From: an uncultured Verrucomicrobia subdivision 3 bacterium
Lineage (GTDB): Bacteria > Verrucomicrobiota > Verrucomicrobiia > Limisphaerales > UBA11358
Direction of reading: 5' to 3'
Length of the DNA: 64,000 bases
Assembly (NCBI GenBank): GCA_903865745.1
Contig: CAIPKV010000028.1
Coordinates: forward strand, 28,322 to 92,321
The first letter of the stretch is position 1. Each line of letters begins with the position of its first letter. A model generated the notes under the pieces. It saw only the letters and a program-made list of their open reading frames with translations, did not search any database and was not told where the DNA came from. Shown one piece after another: positions 1 through 8,860 of the stretch. A program made the translations under genes and the position numbers.

Positions 1-322
1 GCGGTTCGTCGTAGCCACCCACGGCGGCGGGGACGGCGGGCGGTTGCACCCAGACGCCGGGCGGGAAATCGCTGGCGTGCGGCAGCGCGAAGAGCGTCGG
101 GTCGGTGAACTGGGCGAGGGCGTTGTCTGCGGCGGCGATATGAAAGACGGGGACGTTGGTGACCGCGCGCGGCGGCACGGTTTTGGGGGTGCCCAATAAG
201 AAAACCATTGCCAGATGCGCGGCGTAAGCGAGCGCGATGATGACAATGGTCTTGCGCCAGCTCCAGTTCGTGACCGGTGGTACTTCGGGAAACGAATGCG
301 GTGTGGCGTCGCCGTCGTTCAT
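1..322 (-). CDS. TonB-position membrane protein, C-terminus beyond the window
   Basis: An open frame starts at the ATG at 320-322 and runs off the left edge after about 107 codons. The start overlaps the exbD stop as ATGA, so this is the third gene of an exbB-exbD-X operon, where a TonB-like energy transducer usually sits. About 19 hydrophilic residues are followed by one hydrophobic segment (about residues 20-40, around IVIIALAYAAHLAMVFLL). A proline/alanine-rich stretch comes next and would lie in the periplasm. This N-in, single-anchor, Pro-rich layout fits TonB, but the diagnostic C-terminal domain is not in the window. The role is inferred from position and topology only. Confidence 0.6.
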   Translation of the reverse strand, partial: MNDGDATPHSFPEVPPVTNWSWRKTIVIIALAYAAHLAMVFLLGTPKTVPPRAVTNVPVFHIAAADNALAQFTDPTLFALPHASDFPPGVWVQPPAVPAAVGGYDEP

Positions 323-756
323 GGCTGACCGGGAACGTTCACGAGCCGCGGCAGCGTGGCGAGGAGGAGATTGGAGATGCCGATGTCCGGCGCGCGCGCG
401 ATTAAAGCGAGATGCGCGAGTTCATCGTAGGTCACCGCCTTGTCGGCGTGGATGATTAGTGTGAGGGGGTCGTGCACACTGCGCGCGGCGGCGGCGAGCG
501 AGGTTTTTAATACCGCTTCGCTGACAAGTTGGTTGTCATAATAAAGGCGGTTCTGGGAATCGACGGCGATGGCGACGACCGGCCGGTTAACGCCCGGCAA
601 ATCCGCAGCGGAGGGAGGAGTGAGATTCATGCGGAGACCGGACACCGGCAGCAGCGCGGCCAGCAGCAGGAAAATGAGTAGCGCAAAAAAGACGGAGGCG
701 AACGGCGCGACGTCGAACCGGCTGGTGAGAATCTTGGCGGTGCGCGGAAATTTCAT
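319..756 (-). CDS. exbD: ExbD/TolR-like biopolymer transport protein lacking the usual membrane Asp
   Basis: A 145-residue protein starting at the ATG at 754-756, which overlaps the exbB stop (ATGA). An open frame continues upstream of this start, but only inside exbB. ExbD is the small partner of ExbB in the proton-driven motor that energises TonB. The layout is standard: a short cytoplasmic N-terminus, one membrane helix (about 22-42) and a periplasmic domain containing IAVDSQNRLYYDNQ and LIIHADKAVTYDEL, typical of the ExbD fold. The helix reads APFASVFFALLIF where the family has TPFIDVMLVLLIF. The conserved proton-carrying Asp is therefore Ser21. The family assignment is secure; normal proton coupling is doubtful. 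Confidence 0.85.
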   Translation of the reverse strand: MKFPRTAKILTSRFDVAPFASVFFALLIFLLLAALLPVSGLRMNLTPPSAADLPGVNRPVVAIAVDSQNRLYYDNQLVSEAVLKTSLAAAARSVHDPLTLIIHADKAVTYDELAHLALIARAPDIGISNLLLATLPRLVNVPGQP

Positions 757-1373
757 TTGCCAGTGCCGCTTTCGCTGACGACATTCACAATCTCGGCGGC
801 AGCGCGCTCCATATCGAGGACAATCTTGTTCACGCGGCTGACGAGATAGTTGTAGCCCGCATGTGCCGGGATGGCGACGCCAATACCGCCCGCCGCGCAG
901 ACGAGCGCCTTCCACACGCCGTGCGATAGCATCTCAATGTGCGCGTAAAGCCCGGCCTGCTCGATTTGCGAAAAGACATCGATGAAGCCAACGAGCGTCC
1001 CGAACAAGCCGAGCAGCGGCGCGATTTGGGCGATGGTCGCGAGAAGATTTAGTTTCTCCTCGAGGCGCGGCACTTCGGTGAGGCCGGCTTCTTCGACGGC
1101 TTCGCGCACGCGTTCGCGGCCATGTTCGCGCGCGAGAATGGCGGCCTTGACGAGGCGCGCCACCGGCCCGGCCGTGGCGTCGCAAATGGCGATGGCTTCC
1201 ACGATATTGCCGCGCTTGATGACAGTGCGCACGCCGTTGAGAAACTCGGCGGAGTTGATCTGCGAACGGTGGCAGTACAAGGCGCGTTCGATGAATACGG
1301 CGGCGGCGGCGGCGGCGGCGAGGATAATCACCCAGATGACCGGCCCGCCATTACCTAAAAGTGTCGGCAGCAT
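753..1373 (-). CDS. exbB: MotA/TolQ/ExbB-family proton channel protein
   Basis: A 206-residue inner-membrane protein, first gene of the minus-strand exbB-exbD-(tonB-like) unit. Membrane helix 1 is at about 12-28 and contains a run of eight alanines encoded by a GCC/GCG tract. A cytoplasmic domain follows, then helix 2 (IAPLLGLFGTLVGFID, 115-131) and helix 3 (ALVCAAGGIGVAIPAHAGYNYL, 155-176). The Gly-Thr of helix 2 is present (Thr125). The Thr usually found in helix 3 (pattern ALxATAxGLxVAIP) is Ala159. ExbB forms the pentameric stator around ExbD and powers TonB-dependent outer-membrane uptake. The loss of the helix-3 Thr matches the loss of the ExbD Asp next door. Confidence 0.88.
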   Translation of the reverse strand: MLPTLLGNGGPVIWVIILAAAAAAAVFIERALYCHRSQINSAEFLNGVRTVIKRGNIVEAIAICDATAGPVARLVKAAILAREHGRERVREAVEEAGLTEVPRLEEKLNLLATIAQIAPLLGLFGTLVGFIDVFSQIEQAGLYAHIEMLSHGVWKALVCAAGGIGVAIPAHAGYNYLVSRVNKIVLDMERAAAEIVNVVSESGTGK

Positions 1374-1517
1374 CGTGTTTGTATAGGGGTTCGCGCGCCA
1401 ACTTCAAAGCGCAAAATTGCTGGCAGCGGCCGGCGGGCGATGGACGGAAGCGGGGGGAATGCTTTCTCCAGCTAAATTCTGGCTTCCCGATTTTGTCTCC
1501 GGTATTCTCCGGCAGAT

Positions 1518-2138
1518 ATGGCTATTGCAAACGAAAATGTCCTCGTCTTCCCGCGTTCACTGTTCGAGCAGCTCGGCAGCTTCCAAGGTTTTAGCGCCGA
1601 GGTGCAGCGCTACTTGCCCGCCATCCTGGACCCTAAGAATAATAGCTTTCTCGCCCGCGCCAGCGCGGAGACGAATCCGGCTTTCAAGCAGGTCATCCCG
1701 TATGTGGTGATCACGGATGGCAAAAGTATTCTGCATTATGTGCGCGGTAAGAAGGCCGGCGAACAGCGCCTGGTTGCCAAAGGCTCCGTCGGCATCGGCG
1801 GCCACATCAACGACGAGGATCACACGCTCTTTGCGTTTGGTGTGCAGGCGTTTCAGGATGCCGTGAAGCGCGAGGTCTGCGAGGAACTGTCGGTGCAGGG
1901 CGACTTCGACGCGCACCCGGTGGGTTTGATCAACGACGATTCGACGGAAGTCGGTCAGGTGCATTTCGGGGTGGTACACGTGCTGTTCCGCACGGCGGAG
2001 CAAGTGAAGAAGAATGAGCAGGTCATCACGCAGATGGAATTTATCCCTATCGAAGAGCTCAAGGCGAAGCGCGAACACATGGAGACATGGTCGCAAATCT
2101 GCCTCGACCATCTCGACGCGATTCTCAAGCAACCATAA
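1518..2138 (+). CDS. Nudix hydrolase-like protein
   Basis: A 206-residue soluble protein with ATG at 1518, divergent from exbB across about 140 bp. A stretched Nudix box is visible at residues 92-126: GIGGHIN, a longer than usual insert (DEDHTLFAFGVQAF), then AVKREVCEEL. The REVCEEL part carries the metal-binding glutamates. Nudix enzymes split nucleoside diphosphates linked to another group. The substrate cannot be read from the sequence. The next gene starts 10 bp after its stop, so the two are probably co-transcribed. Confidence 0.75.
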   Translation: MAIANENVLVFPRSLFEQLGSFQGFSAEVQRYLPAILDPKNNSFLARASAETNPAFKQVIPYVVITDGKSILHYVRGKKAGEQRLVAKGSVGIGGHINDEDHTLFAFGVQAFQDAVKREVCEELSVQGDFDAHPVGLINDDSTEVGQVHFGVVHVLFRTAEQVKKNEQVITQMEFIPIEELKAKREHMETWSQICLDHLDAILKQP

Positions 2139-2148
2139 ACGACTCGGC

Positions 2149-3630
2149 ATGGAATTTAGTTTTGGCGACAACCCGAACCCGCCGAAGAAAGTCGGCGGTG
2201 TTGGGGCGACTATCTTCCTGATTCTGTTCAGCCTGCCATTCGCCGGGTTCGGAATCTTCGCCTTGGTTGGGGGCGTAAAGAAACTTTCTGCGGGCGACAC
2301 CAAGAATGGCTTTGGCCTCTGTGCCTTCGGGTTTGTTTTCGCTCTCATCGGGTTCGGCCTGATGTTCGCGGCCATCTGGGGTGGCAAAAAAGTCCGGCAA
2401 GCCGAGGCGTTGAAGCAACGCTACACCGACCAACTCTGGCTGGTGCGCCCGGATTGGGCCGCCGGCAAAATCAAATCCACCGCCGACGCCCAGCGCTGGG
2501 TGTATCTGGTGATCGGGCTGGCATTCGGCGGCTTGGGGACAATGTTCACCTGCGCCATGCTGCCGAAAGAGTTGGCTAATCATAACTATCCGGCCTTGCT
2601 CATATTATTGTTTCCCACCATTGGAGCCGCCTTTCTCATTGGCTTCGTACGCGCCCGGCTGGCGCATCAGCGCTATGGCGATTGTTATTTTGAACTCGCT
2701 CAGATTCCCGCGCCGCTCGGCGGCACGCTCGACGGCATGATCCAAACCGGCACGCGGCTACAGCTTGAACACGGACTCCACCTGCGCCTCACCTGCCTTC
2801 GCCGTTATACCACCAACTCGGGTAAAGATTCCCACACCGAGGAACAAATCCTTTGGCAGGATGAAAAAGTTTATCGGCCGCAAGCCAGTCTACCTGAGAC
2901 CGAACCCGGCCATACCGGCATCCCGGTCTTTTTTAAAATCCCCGCTGACCAGCCCGAAGCCACGCCTGACCCGGGCGACGGCATCCATTGGCGGCTCGAA
3001 GCCAAAGCCAAGATGTCCGGTCCCGGATTTTCCGCCGTGTTCGAAATACCCGTCTTCCGAGTTGCTGGTGCCGTTGCTTCCGCAAACGATGACGCCGTCA
3101 CCGATCCCACCGCCGCGTTGCAGGAATCCGTGGAAGAGCTGCGCCGCGACGAAAATTCCCGCATCACCGTCACCGACGGTCCGGAAGGGCGCGAGTTCTA
3201 CTTCCCCGCCGCGCGCAACCTCGGCATGGCGGTCTTTCTCACTATTTTCTTCATCATCTGGACCGGTGTCATTTGGTTGATGACCGTGAAGAAAGCGCCG
3301 CTGCTCTTTCCCATCGTCTTTAGTCTCTTCGACATTTTCATCCTGTTCGGCTTGATTAATGCGTGGTTCAAGTCCAGCCGCGTGACGATTAACCGCGACG
3401 GTCTGCGCGCCGTCACGCAAGTCGCTATGCTACGTTTCATCCGCACCGATGATGCCGCCGACGTGGAGCGCTTCACCACCAAAGTGGGGATGACCAGCAA
3501 TAATAAGGCTTACCATGATCTGCAACTCATCACGCGCGCCGGCAAGAAAGTTACCCTTGCCAGCAGTCTCGCCAGCAAACCCGAAGCCGACTGGCTCGTG
3601 CTGGAAATGACCAAAGCGCTCGGGCGCTAG
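2149..3630 (+). CDS. large hypothetical membrane protein (DUF3592-like layout)
   Basis: A 493-residue protein starting at the ATG at 2149, 10 bp after the Nudix stop. The frame is open further upstream, but only inside the Nudix gene. Hydrophobic helices come in pairs at about residues 15-40, 58-85, 120-145 and 150-170, with another pair at about 352-405. Between them lies a soluble domain (about 175-340) with a beta-sandwich look (GIPVFFKIPADQPEA, GIHWRLEAKA). It ends in a short soluble tail. The pattern resembles uncharacterised membrane proteins annotated DUF3592. I do not recognise a function. Gene order suggests a unit with the Nudix, hpt and nupC genes. Confidence 0.65.
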   Translation: MEFSFGDNPNPPKKVGGVGATIFLILFSLPFAGFGIFALVGGVKKLSAGDTKNGFGLCAFGFVFALIGFGLMFAAIWGGKKVRQAEALKQRYTDQLWLVRPDWAAGKIKSTADAQRWVYLVIGLAFGGLGTMFTCAMLPKELANHNYPALLILLFPTIGAAFLIGFVRARLAHQRYGDCYFELAQIPAPLGGTLDGMIQTGTRLQLEHGLHLRLTCLRRYTTNSGKDSHTEEQILWQDEKVYRPQASLPETEPGHTGIPVFFKIPADQPEATPDPGDGIHWRLEAKAKMSGPGFSAVFEIPVFRVAGAVASANDDAVTDPTAALQESVEELRRDENSRITVTDGPEGREFYFPAARNLGMAVFLTIFFIIWTGVIWLMTVKKAPLLFPIVFSLFDIFILFGLINAWFKSSRVTINRDGLRAVTQVAMLRFIRTDDAADVERFTTKVGMTSNNKAYHDLQLITRAGKKVTLASSLASKPEADWLVLEMTKALGR

Positions 3631-3642
3631 CCATAAACCATT

Positions 3643-4269
3643 GTGAGCGCCCCACTCAAAGTCATTCATTCCGAACTCCAGCCTGCGGTACCGAACCGAA
3701 TGCGCAAGGAGGTCGAGCGCATCCTCATCACCGACGACCAGATTGCCCGTCGACTCAAAACGCTGGCGCGCGCCATCGAACGCGACTTCCGCGGACGCGA
3801 ATTAGTCGTGGTGTCGCTGCTCAACGGCACGGTCATCTTTCTGGCCGACCTTATCCGGCATCTAAACCTCCCGCTGCACTTGGATTTCATCGGTGTGTCT
3901 AGCTACGGCGCGGGCACGGAATCCGGCGACCTCATTTTCACCAAGGAGTTGCGGCTCGATGTGCGCGGCCGCGATGTGCTGTTGGTGGACGACATTCTCG
4001 ACACGGGCAAAACCTTGAGCCGGGTGCTGACTAAGCTGCGGGCACTCAAGCCGCGCCGGATAAAGATCTGCGTGTTGCTAGACAAGCCCGCGCGCCGCGT
4101 GGAGAAAATCAAAGCGGACTACGTCGGCTTCGAGATACCGGATCTCTTCGTTGTTGGCTACGGCCTTGACTATGCCGAGCGCTATCGCAATCTCCCTTAT
4201 GTCGGCGTGCTGCATCCGCACGTTTATCAGCCACCGGCCAAAACGCCCGTCCGCCATGAACGAACTTAA
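3643..4269 (+). CDS. hpt: hypoxanthine phosphoribosyltransferase
   Basis: A 208-residue cytoplasmic enzyme of the type-I phosphoribosyltransferase fold. The PRPP-binding loop is VLLVDDILDTGKTL at about 108-121. The N-terminal LLNGTVIFLADLIRHL and the C-terminal DLFVVGYGLDYAERYRNLPYVGVL are typical of bacterial HPRT, which makes IMP (and often GMP) from free bases and PRPP. The start is taken as GTG at 3643; the ATG at 3700 would give 189 residues, closer to the family's usual 175-185. Its 3' end overlaps nupC by 14 bp, so purine salvage is coupled to nucleoside uptake. Confidence 0.9.
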   Translation: MSAPLKVIHSELQPAVPNRMRKEVERILITDDQIARRLKTLARAIERDFRGRELVVVSLLNGTVIFLADLIRHLNLPLHLDFIGVSSYGAGTESGDLIFTKELRLDVRGRDVLLVDDILDTGKTLSRVLTKLRALKPRRIKICVLLDKPARRVEKIKADYVGFEIPDLFVVGYGLDYAERYRNLPYVGVLHPHVYQPPAKTPVRHERT

Positions 4270-5527
4270 ATTCATCAGCCTGCTCGGCTGGCCTGCGATG
4301 GTCCTGCTCGCGTGGGCGGTCTCTCTCAATCGCAAACAGTTTCCGTGGCGCACCGTCATCTGGGGGCTGGGCCTGCAATTGACGCTGGCCGTCCTCATCC
4401 TCGATACGCCGTGGGGCGGCAAACTGTTTGAGTTTGCCGGCAAAGTCATTCAGAAGCTTATCCAGTTTTCCACCGAAGGCACCCAGTTCGTATTTGGCCC
4501 GCTAGGGAATGCCAGTCTGCTCAGCGATAAGTTTGGGCCCGGCAACTCCGTCGTCTTCGCTATTCTCATCACCGGCACCGTTGTCATCGTGGCATCGCTG
4601 TCGTCACTATTTTATCACTGGGGAATTTTGCAACGCGTTGTGCGCGCCGTGGCGTTTGTCATGCGCAAGGTTTTAGGTACCAGCGGCAGCGAGACCCTCT
4701 CCGCCGCCGCGAATATCTTTATGGGCCAGACCGAAGCGCCGCTCGTCATTCGGCCTTACGTTCCGCGCATGACGCGCAGCGAGTTGATGACCATCATGGT
4801 CTGCGGTATGGCGCACATCGCCGGCGGCGTCGCGGCCGTCTATGCCGCGATGGGGATGCGCGCCGGCTATCCCAACACCGCCGGTCATCTGCTTACTGCT
4901 TCCGTTTTGAATTGTCCCGCCGCACTGCTCATCGCCAAGGTCATGCTGCCTGAGACCGAGCGTAGCGAGACGGCGGCCGGTGCCCCCGCGATGACGCCGC
5001 GCACCACCGCCAATTCCATCGACGCCATCTGTCGCGGGGCGGCGGACGGCTTCCAGCTCTCGCTGAACATCTGCGCCATGCTCATCGCCTTCATCGCCAT
5101 CATCTCGCTGGCGAACTACGTGGTTGGCTATCCGCAAACCTACTTCGGCGTGACGCGACCGGTGACCTTGCAAATCGTCTTGGGCTGGGTGAATGCGCCG
5201 TTCGCGTGGCTCATGGGCGTGCCGGCGGCGGATTGCTTAAGTATCGGCCAGATTTTAGGCGAACGCATCGTGCTCAATGAATTTGTCGGCTATCTCGACC
5301 TGACCAGTCACGCCGCGCAACTGAACCTGACCCCGCGCAGTTTTACGATTGCGACGTATGCGCTGTGCGGCTTCGCGAATTTTGCCAGCATCGCCATTCA
5401 AGTGGGCGGCATCGGCTCACTCGCACCGGAGCGCCGCAGCGAAATGGCAAAACTGGGTTTCCGTGCGATGATCGGCGGGCTGCTCGCCGCCTACATGACC
5501 GCGTGCCTCGCGGGCTTACTGCTGTAA
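4256..5527 (+). CDS. nupC: NupC-type concentrative nucleoside transporter
   Basis: A 423-residue inner-membrane protein with many hydrophobic segments. The ATG at 4256 is chosen because it begins MNELKFISLLG and overlaps the hpt end by 14 bp; the frame upstream is hpt antiframe. The family signature AANIFMGQTEAPLVIRPY is clear near residue 150. SVLNCPAALLIAKVMLPE and FANFASIAIQVGGIGSLAPERR are also typical of CNT proteins. It should carry nucleosides inward with protons or sodium. With hpt upstream, it completes a salvage unit. It is the last plus-strand gene before an 800-bp gene-free stretch. Confidence 0.92.
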   Translation: MNELKFISLLGWPAMVLLAWAVSLNRKQFPWRTVIWGLGLQLTLAVLILDTPWGGKLFEFAGKVIQKLIQFSTEGTQFVFGPLGNASLLSDKFGPGNSVVFAILITGTVVIVASLSSLFYHWGILQRVVRAVAFVMRKVLGTSGSETLSAAANIFMGQTEAPLVIRPYVPRMTRSELMTIMVCGMAHIAGGVAAVYAAMGMRAGYPNTAGHLLTASVLNCPAALLIAKVMLPETERSETAAGAPAMTPRTTANSIDAICRGAADGFQLSLNICAMLIAFIAIISLANYVVGYPQTYFGVTRPVTLQIVLGWVNAPFAWLMGVPAADCLSIGQILGERIVLNEFVGYLDLTSHAAQLNLTPRSFTIATYALCGFANFASIAIQVGGIGSLAPERRSEMAKLGFRAMIGGLLAAYMTACLAGLLL

Positions 5528-5645
5528 AGTACATCTCCTCCCCGGCGACACACTAAGCGGCACGGCGTTCGATGAGTCCATCCGCTCTCCAAGCAGCTGT
5601 CACTTCGACGTTACCAACCTGATTTCTTCGCCACAACCACGTGCA

Positions 5646-6065
5646 ACGGCTTTTCCGGCCTAAAATGCTCCCTTAGAACGGGCTGCGAGCGTTGCAGGGC
5701 ATTATTTAGGACCCAAATACTGCGTTGCAACCGTTGCAGACCGATTTCAAAGCGTCTCGGGGCTGGTAACGACCGTTGCAATGACTTCAAAAACTCCTTT
5801 TTACTGCCTTGCAACGGTTGCAACGCTACTTTAAGGAGCCGTGGGGCTTGTTACGACCGTTGCAAGGCACTCTAAAAGACCTTTTGGGTGGACTGCAACG
5901 GTTGCAATGAGTTCCCAAGGTCCCTTTGACTCGTCTGCGACGGTTGCAGCGCTATTTCAAAGCGTCTCGGGGCTTGTTACGACGGTTGCAAGGTATTCAA
6001 AAAGAGTTTTTTAGTGGGCTGCAACGGTTGCAACGACTCCAAAAAGTCTTTTTTAGAGGACTGTA
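5646..6065. repeat. array A: ten units of exactly 42 bp (2 x 21)
   Basis: The hexamer GTTGCA recurs at 5691, 5733, 5775, 5817, 5859, 5901, 5943, 5985 and 6027, always 42 bp apart. An extra copy lies at 5724. The best units carry the dyad GCAACGGTTGC, followed by a T/A-rich half such as CTTCAAAAAGTCC. Units starting at 5730 and 5940 are nearly identical although 210 bp apart. The first unit (5646) is degenerate, and the trace fades after 6065. Spacer sequence between the GTTGCA cores varies, but length never does. It lies between two convergent genes. Confidence 0.9.
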
Positions 6066-6221
6066 ACGGGCGTGGCTGACCCGATTTGACAGAAGTGAAC
6101 GAAGGTAACGGAGGTTGGGATTGTAAAAAGAGAAATCCCTTGGTTCGCTTCGCTAGCTTCTGTTCCGGTGGGAATCAAAACCTGGCCCGTCACCGTCGTT
6201 GCCAATTTGAAGCCGGCATTG

Positions 6222-6297
6222 GTCGCGCGAAGTACGCGAAGAGGGCGAAGGCGGGCAGGATTTTTTACCTTCGCGGTCTTCGTGGTCTTCGCGCGAC
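6222..6297. repeat. long imperfect hairpin
   Basis: Left arm 6222-6251 (begins GTCGCGCGAAG) and right arm 6268-6297 (ends CTTCGCGCGAC) pair at 25 of 30 positions around a 16-base loop containing TTTTTT. It lies 40 bp past the end of the minus-strand aldo/keto reductase, in convergent intergenic DNA. It may end transcription or be one copy of a dispersed palindromic repeat. I cannot tell which from one copy. Confidence 0.7.
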
Positions 6298-6336
6298 ATC
6301 CAATTCCTTCAGGCTACTCCATTACTTACCTTTGTT

Positions 6337-7518
6337 TCAGCTCTTGCTCAGGCGCTCCACCGGTTTCTCGAAGAAGAGTTTATGCGCTTCGGCGAGGATA
6401 CCCGGGATGCGGTCGGCAAAGGGGCTGTTTTTCAGCGTGGCCCGCAAATCCACTTCACCCAGCTTGGCGGCGTTCTCGCCCGGGAACCAGTGGTCGGCCT
6501 GACCCAGCAGATTGTAACGCATCTTACCCCACGGTATCAGGTCGAGTGGCTGGCCATAGGTCCAGAGCCGGAGGATTTCCGTGATATTGATTTGGCCGGG
6601 CACATCCACGTAGTTCGGCAGACCTTCGGACCAGCGCGCACACCAGTCGGCACCGAGCGCGGTTTCCATCTCGGCGCGCCAGCGTTTTTCGATGGGCGCA
6701 ATGGTCGCCGGTATGTGGTCGTAAAATTTCAGGGCGGCAACGTGTTCATCAAAATCCGTCGGCTTGGCCGCGCCGCAGCTCAAGGTGTGGACCTCCGGTC
6801 GGGTGAGACAGTAAAGATCGTTGAACTGCATCGGCGTGAGCGGCGCGCTGAGGGATTTTATTTTATTGCCTGGCTCCTGCAACTTGCCGCCCTTGTCGTT
6901 GGGGCTGATGATGAAGACGCCCATGTCGTGCCGGCGCGCGGCGAGGACGGCGGACCAGTTCAGGTCGTTGACGAAATACCAGTGGAGGTTGACGTAATCA
7001 AATTCGCCGGTGTTAATGGCTTCGGTCATGATGTCCGGCGTGGCGTGCGTGGAGAAGCCGATGAATTTGCAGCGACCCGCCTTCTGCAACTTGCGCGCGG
7101 CTTCGAGGCAGCCGCCCTTTTGCAGTGACCAGTCGAGGGTCTGCCGATGGTTGATGCCGTGGAGCGACAACAAATCCACGTGATCGAGTTTCAGGTAAGC
7201 CATCGAGGTCTCGAAGGTCTTAAGAAATTCGGCGGCGGAGGCGTGAGGCGCGACCTTGGTCTGGATAATCATTTTATCGCGCGGCAATTTGGGCAGCAAT
7301 TCGCCGAGCTGCATTTCGGAAGTGCCATAGCCGCGTGCGGTCTCGATGTGATTGATGCCGAGGTCAAGCGCGCGATGGATGCAGGCTTCGAGGTTTTCCT
7401 GATTAGCGCGCGGGATGTCCGCAGGCGCGACGTCCTGCCACTTGTGCTGGTAGCGCATCCCGCCGCAGGAGATGACGGGCATATTGATTTCGGTCCGGCC
7501 AAAGCGACGATACTTCAT
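6337..7518 (-). CDS. aldo/keto reductase family protein
   Basis: A 393-residue protein with the start placed at [14 protein letters not shown] (ATG at 7516-7518). The frame extends 12 codons further upstream without a convincing start. Aldo/keto reductase features are the N-terminal [18 protein letters not shown], the active-site stretch [21 protein letters not shown], the Lys strand MIIQTKV and DLLSLHG with the His. The usual Asp of the DTAxxYG motif is Glu (IETARGYG), as happens in a subset of the family. The C-terminal 90 residues ([17 protein letters not shown] onward) are longer than in classical members. The likely role is NADPH-dependent carbonyl reduction; the substrate is unknown. 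It is divergent from dapL. Confidence 0.8.
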   Translation of the reverse strand: MKYRRFGRTEINMPVISCGGMRYQHKWQDVAPADIPRANQENLEACIHRALDLGINHIETARGYGTSEMQLGELLPKLPRDKMIIQTKVAPHASAAEFLKTFETSMAYLKLDHVDLLSLHGINHRQTLDWSLQKGGCLEAARKLQKAGRCKFIGFSTHATPDIMTEAINTGEFDYVNLHWYFVNDLNWSAVLAARRHDMGVFIISPNDKGGKLQEPGNKIKSLSAPLTPMQFNDLYCLTRPEVHTLSCGAAKPTDFDEHVAALKFYDHIPATIAPIEKRWRAEMETALGADWCARWSEGLPNYVDVPGQINITEILRLWTYGQPLDLIPWGKMRYNLLGQADHWFPGENAAKLGEVDLRATLKNSPFADRIPGILAEAHKLFFEKPVERLSKS

Positions 7519-7621
7519 GGCGCGGAAAATAGTCCGTGTACGCGCCCAGCGCAAGCGGGCGCGAGGATTAAATCAAATTGCGCAGCGAAGCGGATTTGTT
7601 ATCGTCTCGCCCTTCGATTTT

Positions 7622-8860
7622 ATGGCATACCTCAACGACAATTATCTCAAACTCAAAGCGGGTTACCTCTTTCCTGAAATTGGCCGGCGCGTCAAAGCGT
7701 TCTGCGACGCAAACCCCGAAGCCGCCAAGCGCCTCATCCGTTGCGGCATCGGCGATGTGACCGAACCGCTGCCGGCTGCCGTCATTACCGCCCTCCACAA
7801 GGCGGTGGATGAAATGGCCGCGCGCGAGACGTTCAAGGGCTACGGCCCGGAGCAGGGCTATGACTGGTTGCGCCACGCCATCGCGCAAAATGATTTTCGC
7901 GACAAGGGCTTGGACGTGGCCGATGACGAAATCTTCATCAGCGACGGCTCGAAGTGCGATTGTGGCAACATCCTCGACATCCTCGGCAGCAAAAACAAAA
8001 TTGCCATCAGCGATCCGGTCTATCCGGTCTACGTGGATACGAATGTCATGGCCGGCCACACGGGCGAGGCCAACGAGGCGGGCGCTTACGCCAAGCTGGT
8101 CTACCTGCCGTGCAAGCTGGCGAATGGTTTTATCCCGGTCCCGCCGAAGAAGCACGTGGATGTAATCTATCTGTGCTCGCCGAATAATCCGACCGGGGCA
8201 GCCGCCACGCGCGAACAACTCGAGGCGTGGGTGAAGTATGCGCTGGAACACAAGTCGGTCATCTTGTTTGACGCGGCCTATGAGGCTTATATCACGGAGC
8301 CGGGCGTGCCGCATTCCATCTATGAGATTCCCGGTGCGCGCGACTGCGCCATCGAGTTCCGCAGTTGCTCGAAGAACGGCGGATTCACCGGTGTGCGCTG
8401 TGCCTACACGGTTGTGCCCAAGTCGCTCAATGCCCAGACGAAGACCGGTGAGGTCAAGCCGCTGCATCCGCTATGGAACCGCCGCTCGACGACGAAGTTC
8501 AACGGCGTGAGCTACATTGTGCAGCGCGCGGCGGAGGCGTTGTATTCGGCCGAAGGCAAGGCGCAGGTGGATGCGCTCATCAAACATTATCTTGGCAATG
8601 CGGAAGTGTTGCGCAAAGGTGCGAAGAAGGCCGGTCTCAAAGTATTTGGCGGCGTCAATGCGCCCTACATCTGGGTCCGCACGCCAAAGGGCATCACGAG
8701 TTGGTCGGCGTTCGATAAGATTTTGAATGACGCGAACGTGGTCATCACGCCCGGCTCCGGCTTCGGCTCGAAGGGCGAAGGCTATTTCCGCATCAGCGCC
8801 TTCAACAGCCGTGCGAACGCGGAAGAAGTGGCGCGCCGGTTGCAGGAATTGAAGTGGTAA
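7622..8860 (+). CDS. dapL: LL-diaminopimelate aminotransferase
   Basis: A 412-residue PLP enzyme starting at the ATG at 7622 ([20 protein letters not shown], the usual DapL N-terminus). It has [19 protein letters not shown] and the PLP lysine in [14 protein letters not shown]. It ends with [20 protein letters not shown]. DapL converts tetrahydrodipicolinate to LL-diaminopimelate in one step, supplying lysine and peptidoglycan. This short route is common in Verrucomicrobia and Chlamydiae and supports the taxonomic guess. The length matches the family (about 410). The next gene overlaps its stop by 7 bp. Confidence 0.93.
   Translation: MAYLNDNYLKLKAGYLFPEIGRRVKAFCDANPEAAKRLIRCGIGDVTEPLPAAVITALHKAVDEMAARETFKGYGPEQGYDWLRHAIAQNDFRDKGLDVADDEIFISDGSKCDCGNILDILGSKNKIAISDPVYPVYVDTNVMAGHTGEANEAGAYAKLVYLPCKLANGFIPVPPKKHVDVIYLCSPNNPTGAAATREQLEAWVKYALEHKSVILFDAAYEAYITEPGVPHSIYEIPGARDCAIEFRSCSKNGGFTGVRCAYTVVPKSLNAQTKTGEVKPLHPLWNRRSTTKFNGVSYIVQRAAEALYSAEGKAQVDALIKHYLGNAEVLRKGAKKAGLKVFGGVNAPYIWVRTPKGITSWSAFDKILNDANVVITPGSGFGSKGEGYFRISAFNSRANAEEVARRLQELKW

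Larger units (their letters stand above)
5528..6336. other. gene-free region between nupC and an aldo/keto reductase
   Basis: The two flanking genes converge here. I see no coding region with a family signature. The region holds the 42-bp array (5646-6065) and a long hairpin (6222-6297), both listed separately. Confidence 0.8.

Noticed and set aside
1301..1320. GCG triplet run as a functional microsatellite
   Set aside because: It simply encodes the alanine run of ExbB helix 1; length variation cannot be judged from one sequence.
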